From: Clostridiales bacterium
Lineage (GTDB): Bacteria; Bacillota; Clostridia; Clostridiales; Clostridiaceae
NCBI GenBank assembly: GCA_012520205.1
Contig: JAAYOT010000228.1
Location: 1-33,300, forward strand
Length of the DNA stretch: 33,300 nt
Direction of reading: 5' to 3'
Shown here piece after piece: positions 15,712 to 22,452 of the stretch (position 1 is the first letter of the stretch; every line of letters begins with the position of its first letter). The translations under genes and the position numbers were made by a program. Below the pieces are notes generated by a model. That model was not told the DNA's origin and ran no database searches. It saw only the letters and a list, made by a program, of their open reading frames with translations.

Positions 15712-15750
15712 GATAAATAGGATATGCTTATTTCGCATATCCTATTTATC
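15712..15750. terminator. Perfect 16-bp hairpin after fprA (no U-run)
   Basis: GATAAATAGGATATGC (15712-15727) and GCATATCCTATTTATC (15735-15750) pair without mismatch around a 7-nt loop. The sequence after it (TTCGCCAAGTTTTA) is not a U-run, so it may serve as mRNA 3' end protection or a factor-assisted terminator. Confidence 0.55.
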
Positions 15751-16004
15751 TTCGCCAAGTTTTATTTGCCACGTATACTATCAATTCAATTAACAATTGA
15801 GGATGAAACTACCGTGTAATTTCTGAAATATAGATTTTCCATAACTATGCATTGTGCATTGTACATTAAAAAATAATTAATAACTCTTTTTATTAAAAAA
15901 ATGTTCCCTAAATAACACCTTTTAGAATATCTATATAATAAACAATAAAAAAGGGGGGAACTGCTTCTTAATAATTGCTTAGGCAAATTATAAAGTGGGA
16001 ATTT
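15751..16004. other. Intergenic region with repeat words before the Lon-like gene
   Basis: Contains repeat words CAATTCAATTAACAATTGAG (15782-15801) and TATGCATTGTGCATTGTACA (15846-15865), a TATAAT at 15934-15939 without a good -35, a purine-rich AAGGGGGG (15951-15958) about 46 nt before the Lon-like ATG, and a weak stem-loop at TTGC-TTAG-GCAA (15975-15986). No ORF. Confidence 0.45.
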
Positions 16005-18314
16005 ATGAAAAAAGAGTTGAAGATAAATGATGTTAAATATAATTTTGATTTTAGCGGTGATGACAAAAATAACCCTACAAGTATTAATATATTTGAGTCT
16101 GAATTTAAAAAGATCGGAAGGGCTCTTAATATTGATAAGGAAGGGTATAACCTTTATTTAATAGATACCTTTTCAAAGGATAAGATAATTGAATTAAAGA
16201 AATATATAGAGGAGCAGTACAAATATCTAGAACCTCCAAAGGATATTTGTTACGTTATATATGAAGATTCAAAAAAACCAGAAGCTCTATTTGTTAACAA
16301 TGGTAATGGAAGAAAATTAAAAAAAGCTGTTGAAGAAATAAAAAATCGCTATTTAGAAATAGTAGAAGATTTTTATAATTCATCATCAGATAATAGAAAA
16401 GAAGATTTAATAGATGAAATTCAAAATAAGCGAAGTAATTATATAAATGAATTAATAGAAAGTGCCAGAGTAGAAAACTTTGAAGTTAAAGTAACTAATA
16501 AGGGATTTGCATTTATTCCTCTTGTAGATGGGAAAATAATTACAGAAAAGCAGTATGATGATTTAAGCAATTTAAGAAAAGAAGAAATAGTAGTAAAAGC
16601 TAATAAACTAAAGAAAAAAGCAGAACACATATTGGCAAAGCTTAAAGAAATTGAATCTATATCTATGAAAAAGTTAAGGGAGCTATATACAGATTTCCTA
16701 ACCAATCAAATGGAAGTTTATAAAGATGAAGCACTATTGGAATTTATTGATGATGATAATGCTTATGAATTTTTAGAAAGACTTTTTTTAGTTATAGAAA
16801 GGAAAATTATTGACTGTTATAATATTGATGTAGATGAGGATGAAGAGGAGCTATATAAGATAATTCATAAAAATAATATTCATCTGCTTGTTGATAACAG
16901 TTTGGTATTAAATCCACCTGTAATATATGAGGAGGATCCAAGTGTAAATAATCTTATAGGGTTTATTGAATATGAAAACAATAATGGAGTATATTCAACA
17001 GATATTTCACTGATAAATTCAGGAAGTATTTTAAGGGCAAATAATGGATGTTTAATTATTAGTATGAATTCCTTAGCTAGTAATTTTAATGCATATCTCC
17101 AGCTTAAAAAAGTATTATTAACTAATAAAGTAAATTTCGATGTTTCAAAATCCTATATAGAATTGATTTCTATAAATGGTTTGAAGCCGGAACCTATTCC
17201 AATAAAATTAAAAGTTATATTAATAGGAAACCAAGAATCTTATGATATTTTATATAACTTAGACGAGGATTTTAGAAGATTATTTCCTCTTAGGGCTGAA
17301 TTTAAGTCTGTAATTGAATTAAATAATGAATCAAAAAAATATGCCATAGCCTTAGCAAACAAAGTTGTTAAGGAAAATTCCTTAAATATACTTTCAATGG
17401 AGGCTTTAAATGAAATAATAAAGTATCTATCTAGGAGGGCAAATGATAGAAGTAGGATAAGCATTGAAGAAAGAGAAATAGAAAAATTAATTTTACTAGC
17501 TAATGATAGAGCAAAAAATAGGAAAGCATCAATGATTGAGAGAGAAGATATTATAGAAATTGCCTATGAAAGGGAAGTAATAGAGGAGGAATATGATAAA
17601 TTATATAAAGAAAATAAAATATTAATTACTGTAAACAAAGAGAAAGTAGGAGTAATTAATGGACTTGCTGTAATAGATACTGGATATTATTCCTTTGGAA
17701 AGCCAATGAGGATAACCTGTGTTGCCCAAAGTGGTAATGGAAGAATAATTGATATTCAAAAGGAAAATAAGCTAAGTGGTAAAATACATGAAAAATCAAT
17801 TAGTATATTAAAGGGACTTTTAAATAATTTAATTAGTCCCTATGAAGAATTACCAGTAGATTTTTATTTAAGTTTTGAACAAACTTATGGATTAATAGAT
17901 GGGGATAGTGCATCTATTGCAGAAGTTATTTGTATATTATCAGCCTTAAGTAAAAGGCCTATAAAGCAAAATATAGCAGTTACAGGTTCAGTAAATCAAC
18001 TGGGGGAAGTTCAACCTATTGGAGGAGTAAATGAAAAAATAGAAGGATTCTTTAGACTGTGTAAATTCATAGATAGAGTTAAAGATAAAGGTGTCTTAAT
18101 ACCAGGCTTCAATAAGAAGGATTTAGTGTTAGCCCCTGAAGTTGAAAAAGCAGTAGAAGAGGGAGAATTTCATATTTATATAATGGATACCCTAGAGGAT
18201 GCAATAGAAACATTAATTCTTCATGAGGGAGAAACCTTGGAAGAGTTCTTTGAAGATATTAAATTAGAGATTGATAGGTATAAGAAAGGAAGGGAGGAAG
18301 GGTCTAATAATTAA
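16005..18314 (+). CDS. Lon family protease with degenerate AAA domain (LonB/LonC-like)
   Basis: A 769-aa protein laid out like the AAA_32/Lon-C type of Lon relative. The C-terminal S16 protease domain is intact: catalytic Ser635 in DGDSASIAE and Lys678 in GGVNEKIEG, 43 residues apart as in E. coli Lon (679/722). The N-terminal half aligns by eye with the family (GYNLYLI..., PPKDICYVIYEDSKKPEAL, NNLIGFIEYENNNG, SGSILRANNG, PEPIPIKLKVILIG, LDEDFRRLFPLRAEF), but where related proteins have the Walker A loop this one reads DTFSKDKI (54-61), and the Walker B strand reads CLIISMN (349-355) with no Asp/Glu. ATP hydrolysis is therefore unlikely. LonC of Meiothermus is a known ATP-independent Lon with a similar loss. 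I chose ATG 16005; the upstream TTG at 15975 is weaker. It lies directly upstream of spoIIA. Confidence 0.85.
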   Translation: MKKELKINDVKYNFDFSGDDKNNPTSINIFESEFKKIGRALNIDKEGYNLYLIDTFSKDKIIELKKYIEEQYKYLEPPKDICYVIYEDSKKPEALFVNNGNGRKLKKAVEEIKNRYLEIVEDFYNSSSDNRKEDLIDEIQNKRSNYINELIESARVENFEVKVTNKGFAFIPLVDGKIITEKQYDDLSNLRKEEIVVKANKLKKKAEHILAKLKEIESISMKKLRELYTDFLTNQMEVYKDEALLEFIDDDNAYEFLERLFLVIERKIIDCYNIDVDEDEEELYKIIHKNNIHLLVDNSLVLNPPVIYEEDPSVNNLIGFIEYENNNGVYSTDISLINSGSILRANNGCLIISMNSLASNFNAYLQLKKVLLTNKVNFDVSKSYIELISINGLKPEPIPIKLKVILIGNQESYDILYNLDEDFRRLFPLRAEFKSVIELNNESKKYAIALANKVVKENSLNILSMEALNEIIKYLSRRANDRSRISIEEREIEKLILLANDRAKNRKASMIEREDIIEIAYEREVIEEEYDKLYKENKILITVNKEKVGVINGLAVIDTGYYSFGKPMRITCVAQSGNGRIIDIQKENKLSGKIHEKSISILKGLLNNLISPYEELPVDFYLSFEQTYGLIDGDSASIAEVICILSALSKRPIKQNIAVTGSVNQLGEVQPIGGVNEKIEGFFRLCKFIDRVKDKGVLIPGFNKKDLVLAPEVEKAVEEGEFHIYIMDTLEDAIETLILHEGETLEEFFEDIKLEIDRYKKGREEGSNN

Positions 18315-18412
18315 TAATTAGCAATTAAGGATTAAAAAGTGTAGAAGCTTGTCAAGCAATCTTTTAAGTCCACAGTTCACAGTGCACAGTTTCATCCTTA
18401 ACTGTGCACTGT
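18309..18412. repeat. Intergenic repeat words and perfect 13-bp hairpin between the Lon-like gene and spoIIA
   Basis: AATTAATAATTAGCAATTAA then GGATTAAA overlaps the end of the Lon-like gene. Further on ACAGTGCACAGTT (18379-18391) pairs perfectly with AACTGTGCACTGT (18400-18412) around an 8-nt loop. The hairpin is followed by AAATTTTG and may terminate the Lon-like transcript. Confidence 0.5.
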
Positions 18413-18501
18413 AAATTTTGTCCTATGAATTGATAAATTAGCCTTCATTCAATAATGTGCATTGAAAAATGTATAAATTACATAAAAATGGAATAAAGTA
18501 T

Positions 18502-18531
18502 TTGACTAAGCATAAAATAGTATGTTAGAAT
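18502..18531 (+). promoter_or_regulatory. Candidate promoter of the spoIIA operon
   Basis: TTGACT (18502-18507), 18-nt spacer, TAGAAT (18526-18531). The TAGAAT could also be read as part of a SigH -10 (RnnGAAT), the sigma factor known to read spoIIA in endospore formers, but no good SigH -35 lies at the right distance. Confidence 0.4.
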
Positions 18532-18554
18532 TATGGAAAAAGAAGGAAAATGAT

Positions 18555-18602
18555 AAAGGAGGTGTAAGCTCTAGGTAACGTAAACTTAGGGCAGTTTATA
18601 TG
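18555..18602 (+). promoter_or_regulatory. Split ribosome binding site of spoIIAA bridged by a hairpin
   Basis: A near-perfect Shine-Dalgarno AAAGGAGGTG (18555-18564) lies 37 nt from the spoIIAA ATG, too far to work linearly. Between them GCTCTAGGT (18568-18576) pairs completely, with two G-U pairs, with ACTTAGGGC (18584-18592) around a 7-nt loop. Folding this out leaves 12 nt between GGAGG and ATG. Confidence 0.6.
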
Positions 18603-18935
18603 TATCTTAAGTTCGATAAAAATGAAGACAAATTAATTGTTACGTTGATGGGAGAGCTTGATCATCATAGTGCTGAAGAAGTACGAGTGAAGATAGATGA
18701 TAGAATAGATAGAGATAACATAAAGAAAGTTATATTAAATTTTAAGGGTGTAACCTTTATGGATAGTTCAGGAATTGGTGTAGTTATAGGAAGGTATAAG
18801 AAAATGCAAAATAGAGATGGTAAGCTTTGTGTTGCAGAAATAAATAAGAGTGTTGGCAAGGTTTTTGAAATATCAGGCATATATAAAATAATTAATATCC
18901 ATAATAGCTTAGATGAAGCAGTTGAGAGTATTTAG
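18600..18935 (+). CDS. spoIIAA: Anti-sigma F factor antagonist SpoIIAA
   Basis: A 111-aa STAS-domain protein, the switch that frees SigF in the forespore. In the dephosphorylated form it binds SpoIIAB and displaces SigF; SpoIIAB phosphorylates it on the Ser of the DSSG motif, here Ser57 in FMDSSGIGVVIGRY. The N-terminal strands (LIVTLMGELDHHSAEEV) and the KVFEISGIYKII segment are standard for the family. ATG 18600 is the only good start in frame (an upstream in-frame TAA is at 18576-18578). Its strong ribosome binding site is unusually far and separated by a hairpin. First gene of spoIIAA-spoIIAB-sigF, with 15 nt to spoIIAB. Confidence 0.96.
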   Translation: MYLKFDKNEDKLIVTLMGELDHHSAEEVRVKIDDRIDRDNIKKVILNFKGVTFMDSSGIGVVIGRYKKMQNRDGKLCVAEINKSVGKVFEISGIYKIINIHNSLDEAVESI

Positions 18936-18950
18936 TGGAGGGGTTTAAAT

Positions 18951-19382
18951 ATGGTAGATAATAAGGTTTGTATAGAATTAATGAGCAAATCCCAAAATGA
19001 GGGCTTTGCAAGGGTTGCAATTGCAGCATTTGTATCCCAGCTAGACCCTACAATTGAGGAATTATCTGATGTAAAAACAGCGGTATCTGAAGCTGTAACA
19101 AATTCTATAATTCATGGTTATGAAAATAGAAAAGAGGACATAATTAGAATAGAGGCTACTATAAGCGGCAATGAAGTAACTATAACAGTTGAAGATTTTG
19201 GAGTTGGAATAGAGGATGTAAAACGAGCTATGGAACCATTATATACATCTAAACCAGAGTTAGAAAGATCAGGTATGGGCTTCACTGTTATGGAAACATT
19301 TATGGACAGCTTAGAAGTAGTAAGTAAAGAAGGTAAAGGTACTAAAGTTGTAATGAAGAAGAAATTCAACTCAGTAAGTTAG
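18951..19382 (+). CDS. spoIIAB: Anti-sigma F factor and serine kinase SpoIIAB
   Basis: A 143-aa GHKL-type ATPase that holds SigF inactive and phosphorylates SpoIIAA. The ATP-binding boxes are present: N-box [13 protein letters not shown]1 DFGVGI, and G2 region SGMGFTVME, with the ATP-lid between ([19 protein letters not shown]). It begins 15 nt after spoIIAA with GGAGGGG upstream and its stop TAG lies inside the sigF ribosome binding region, consistent with balanced translation of the three proteins. Length is normal for the family. Confidence 0.97.
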   Translation: MVDNKVCIELMSKSQNEGFARVAIAAFVSQLDPTIEELSDVKTAVSEAVTNSIIHGYENRKEDIIRIEATISGNEVTITVEDFGVGIEDVKRAMEPLYTSKPELERSGMGFTVMETFMDSLEVVSKEGKGTKVVMKKKFNSVS

Positions 19383-19391
19383 GTGAAGTAT

Positions 19392-20147
19392 ATGGAAAAT
19401 GGTATGATGAGGAAAGAGGCGTATAATTATGATGATAATTCAAAATTAATACCCTTAGCTAAATCAGGCGATCAAGAAGCAATGAACAAAGTAATAGAAA
19501 TGAATCTTCCTCTTGTAGCATCAATAACTAAAAAGTTCCTTAATAGAGGATATGAATATGACGATATCTTTCAAATAGGCTCTATAGGCTTAATTAAGGC
19601 TATAAATAACTTTGATGGAAGATTTAATGTAAAATTTTCTACTTATGCTGTGCCAATGATAGTTGGTGAAATAAAAAGATTCCTTAGAGATGATGGAATA
19701 ATCAAAGTGAGCAGAAATGTTAAAACCTTAGCTAGAAAGCTTCACTTTGATAGGGAAAAGTTAACTAAAAAATTGAATAGGGAACCTACAATTGAGGAAC
19801 TATCAGAGGAATCTAAAGTAGATAAAGAAGAAATATTATTTGCCCTAGAATCTGCTAATAGTATGCAATATTTATATGATACTATTCATCAAGATGATGG
19901 TGCACCAGTTCTTCTTATTGATAAGTTAAGTGAAAAAGGTGAAGATGACAGTGAAATGATAAATAGAATTGCCTTAAAGGAAGCATTAAGAAGCTTAGAT
20001 GAGAAATCAAGGCAAATAATAATGCTTAGATATTTTAAAGATAAAACTCAGGTTCAGGTTGCTAAAATGTTAGGAATAAGCCAGGTACAGGTTTCAAGAA
20101 TTGAGAAAAAGGTTTTAGGAATCATGAAAGAAAAATTAGAAGAATAA
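19392..20147 (+). CDS. sigF: RNA polymerase sporulation sigma factor SigF
   Basis: First forespore-specific sigma factor. The 251-aa protein shows sigma-70 region 2 (NLPLVASITKKFLNRGYEYDD, then DIFQIGSIGLIKAINNFD and FSTYAVPMIVGEIKRFLRDD), region 3 (VKTLARKLHFDREKL..., TIEELSEESKVDKEEI) and region 4 with helix-turn-helix TQVQVAKMLGISQVQVSRIE. I chose ATG 19392 because AGGTG (19381-19385) lies 6 nt upstream; the GTG at 19383 directly after the spoIIAB stop would have no ribosome binding site. Last gene of the spoIIA operon, followed by a terminator; the forespore genes spoVACDE come next. Confidence 0.95.
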   Translation: MENGMMRKEAYNYDDNSKLIPLAKSGDQEAMNKVIEMNLPLVASITKKFLNRGYEYDDIFQIGSIGLIKAINNFDGRFNVKFSTYAVPMIVGEIKRFLRDDGIIKVSRNVKTLARKLHFDREKLTKKLNREPTIEELSEESKVDKEEILFALESANSMQYLYDTIHQDDGAPVLLIDKLSEKGEDDSEMINRIALKEALRSLDEKSRQIIMLRYFKDKTQVQVAKMLGISQVQVSRIEKKVLGIMKEKLEE

Positions 20148-20208
20148 TTTAAAAATACAAAAGAAAATATGGAGAAAATTATGAAAAAATATAATATAAA
20201 AGTGGAGT

Positions 20209-20249
20209 GAAAGTCAATTGAATTTTAAATAAATTCAGTTGACTTTTTA
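20209..20249 (+). terminator. Terminator of the spoIIA operon
   Basis: AAAGTCAATTGAATTT pairs with AAATTCAGTTGACTTT (one G-U), followed by T-run. Confidence 0.85.
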
Positions 20250-20266
20250 TTTGCCAAAAAATATCA

Positions 20267-20296
20267 GTATTTTAAGGAATAAGATTTGGAATAATA
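20267..20296 (+). promoter_or_regulatory. Candidate forespore (SigF/SigG) promoter of spoVACDE
   Basis: GTATT (20267-20271), 15 nt, TGGAATAATA (20287-20296), close to the Bacillus SigF pattern GYwTA-N15-GGnnAnAnTR. The same arrangement lies upstream of gpr. Confidence 0.45.
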
Positions 20297-20328
20297 AAAT
20301 TAAACATATTTAGAAAGGAAGTATAATA

Positions 20329-20799
20329 ATGCCTAAAAAGAAAAATATGAATGAAAGTGAAATTATGAAGGAATTTCAAACTATTACAAAAGAAACAGAA
20401 CCAAAACCTAAAATTTTAAAAAATTGTATTAATGCTTTTTGGATAGGAGGATTAATATGTGTAATTGGTCAAATAATAAATATGCTTCTTCTTAAATATG
20501 GTGGTTTTGATGAAGAAACAACAAAGATGTTAGTACCAGCAATTATGGTTTTTATAGGTGCTTTTTTAACTGGAATAGGTGTATATGACAGAATAGCAAC
20601 TTATGCAGGGGCAGGAACCCTAGTTCCAATTACAGGATTTTCAAATTCAGTTGTTTCTCCTGCTATGGAATTTAAAAAAGAAGGCTTTATATTTGGAGTT
20701 GCAGCAAAAATGTTCATCATAGCAGGACCAGTTTTAGTTTATGGAATAGGGAGCTCAGTTCTTGTGGGCATAATATATTATTTGATACAAAGATTTTAA
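20329..20799 (+). CDS. spoVAC: Stage V sporulation protein AC
   Basis: A 156-aa membrane protein of the inner spore membrane, part of the channel that moves Ca-dipicolinate into the developing spore and out during germination. After a charged N-terminal tail of about 45 residues come AFWIGGLICVIGQIINMLL, an acidic loop, a second and third helix, the conserved loop YAGAGTLVPITGFSNSVVSP, and a last pair of helices. SpoVAC is known to be a mechanosensitive channel. RBS AAAGGAAG precedes the ATG. First of three spoVA genes, the minimal clostridial set, 15 nt before spoVAD. Confidence 0.97.
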   Translation: MPKKKNMNESEIMKEFQTITKETEPKPKILKNCINAFWIGGLICVIGQIINMLLLKYGGFDEETTKMLVPAIMVFIGAFLTGIGVYDRIATYAGAGTLVPITGFSNSVVSPAMEFKKEGFIFGVAAKMFIIAGPVLVYGIGSSVLVGIIYYLIQRF

Positions 20800-20814
20800 G
20801 AAAGGGGATTAGAT

Positions 20815-21852
20815 ATGGATAATGCAAAAAAAAGAGTAGGAATTCAAACTGTAAAAATGAAAAATCCTCCTAAAATAATTTCTACTTATTCTATAGTAGG
20901 TCCCAAAGAAGGAGAAGGGCCTCTTGGTCAATATTTTCATGAGGTGGTAACAGACGATACTTTAGGTAAGGACAGCTATGAAAAGGCTGAAAGCGAATTA
21001 TTTTATCAAACAGTATCTAAGGCTATAGAAAATGCAAATTTAAAAGAGGAAGATATTAATTATATTTTTGCGGGAGATTTATTAAACCAGTTAACTTCTA
21101 CTTGTTTTGCTGCAAGAGATATAAATATACCTTTCTTTGGTTTATTTGGAGCATGCTCAACAATGACAGAGTCTTTGAGTTTAGCTTCAATGTTAATAGA
21201 TGGAGATTTTGCAGATTATACGGTAGCAGCAACAGTATCTCATTTTAGTTCTTCAGAAAGACAATTTAGATTTCCGCTAGAATATGGTTCTGTAAGATAT
21301 CCTACATCCCAGTGGACAGTAACAGGATCAGGAGCCATGGTTTTAGGGAAGGAAGGTAACTTCCCTGAGGTAACTTATGTAACTACAGGATTAGTAAAAG
21401 ATTATGGAATTAAGGATTCAAATAATATGGGAGCAGCAATGGCGCCAGCTGCTGTGGATACGATTGTAAAGCATCTTCAAGATACAGGAAGGGGAGAAAA
21501 ATATTATGACGCTATTGTAACAGGAGACTTAGGAAGAGTAGGAAAGGAAATAACCTTACAATTACTAGAGAAGCAAGGTTATAATATTAGAGATATTTAT
21601 TATGATTGCGGAGATTTAATATTTGATGATGAGAAACAAGGTACAAATTCAGGCGGTAGTGGATGTGGATGTTCAGCCAGTGTAGCTTGTTCATATTTCT
21701 ATGGAAAATTAATAAATAAAGAGATAAATAAGTTACTTCTTGTTTCAACAGGAGCATTAATGAGCCCAACCTCTACTCAACAGGGAGAAAGTATTCCAGG
21801 AATTGCCCATGCTGTAGCAATTGAGTTTAATAATAATGGAGGTGAAAAATAA
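20815..21852 (+). CDS. spoVAD: Stage V sporulation protein AD (dipicolinate-binding)
   Basis: A 345-aa thiolase-fold protein on the inner spore membrane that binds dipicolinic acid. Recognised by the typical pattern YIFAGDLLNQLTST, then FGLFGACSTMTESL in the position of the thiolase nucleophile loop, and HFSSSERQFRFPLEYG, TGSGAMVLG and the cysteine-rich NSGGSGCGCSASV that is distinctive of SpoVAD. RBS AAAGGGG lies 8 nt before the ATG. The TAA stop shares its last base with the ATG of spoVAE. Confidence 0.97.
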   Translation: MDNAKKRVGIQTVKMKNPPKIISTYSIVGPKEGEGPLGQYFHEVVTDDTLGKDSYEKAESELFYQTVSKAIENANLKEEDINYIFAGDLLNQLTSTCFAARDINIPFFGLFGACSTMTESLSLASMLIDGDFADYTVAATVSHFSSSERQFRFPLEYGSVRYPTSQWTVTGSGAMVLGKEGNFPEVTYVTTGLVKDYGIKDSNNMGAAMAPAAVDTIVKHLQDTGRGEKYYDAIVTGDLGRVGKEITLQLLEKQGYNIRDIYYDCGDLIFDDEKQGTNSGGSGCGCSASVACSYFYGKLINKEINKLLLVSTGALMSPTSTQQGESIPGIAHAVAIEFNNNGGEK

Positions 21853-22208
21853 TGGAGTATTTAAGTGCCTTTATAGTGGGAGGTTTAATATGTGTAGTTG
21901 GGCAAATTATCTTAGATACTACAAAACTTACTCCAGCTAATATATTAGTTACTTTTTTACTTATAGGAGTTGCATTAGGTGCCTTTGGATTATATGATAA
22001 ATTAATAGAAATAGGCGGTGCTGGTGCATCAGTTCCTTTGCCTAGTTTTGGTAACTCCTTAGCTAAAGGGGTTATGAAAGCAGTAGATGAGAAAGGAATT
22101 GTAGGAATATTAACTGGCGGAATAGAAGGAACTGCATCAGGGGTAACTGCAGCAGTATTTTTTGGTTATTTAGCAGCAGTATTATTTAATCCAAAGACAA
22201 AAGCTTGA
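21852..22208 (+). CDS. spoVAE: Stage V sporulation protein AE
   Basis: A 118-aa membrane protein with four hydrophobic segments, homologous in its layout to SpoVAC: LSAFIVGGLICVVGQIILD mirrors the first helix of SpoVAC, and the loop GAGASVPLPSFGNSLAKG mirrors the SpoVAC loop. It is a membrane partner of SpoVAC and SpoVAD in dipicolinate transport. Its ATG overlaps the spoVAD stop by one base, with GGAGGTG 6 nt upstream inside the spoVAD end. Last gene of the operon; terminator follows. Confidence 0.96.
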   Translation: MEYLSAFIVGGLICVVGQIILDTTKLTPANILVTFLLIGVALGAFGLYDKLIEIGGAGASVPLPSFGNSLAKGVMKAVDEKGIVGILTGGIEGTASGVTAAVFFGYLAAVLFNPKTKA

Positions 22209-22241
22209 TAAAATATTTGGTATAATATAGTATAGAAAGAA

Positions 22242-22297
22242 CTGGAACATTGAAAAAATAAAAATTTCATTTATATTTTCAATGTTTCGGCTTTTTT
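22242..22297 (+). terminator. Terminator of the spoVA operon
   Basis: CTGGAACATTGAAAA (22242-22256) pairs with TTTTCAATGTTTCGG (22276-22290, with G-U pairs) around a 19-nt loop, followed by CTTTTTTT. Confidence 0.8.
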
Positions 22298-22452
22298 TGT
22301 AGAAATTTAATTATAATAATTGTAAAATTAAAATGTATAATTATGTTTAATTTTCTCATTTTCTATAGTTTTGATAAAATAAATTATTATTAGCAGAAAT
22401 AGTTTTGGTAATTCTTACAGAAACAAAGAAATATTTACGGGGGAGGGGTAAA

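Noticed and set aside
19383-19391. GTG start for sigF directly after the spoIIAB stop
   Set aside because: No ribosome binding site before it; AGGTG overlapping it serves ATG 19392.
20161-20208. Short ATG frame (13 codons) between sigF and its terminator
   Set aside because: Too short, no ribosome binding site; likely 3' untranslated sequence.
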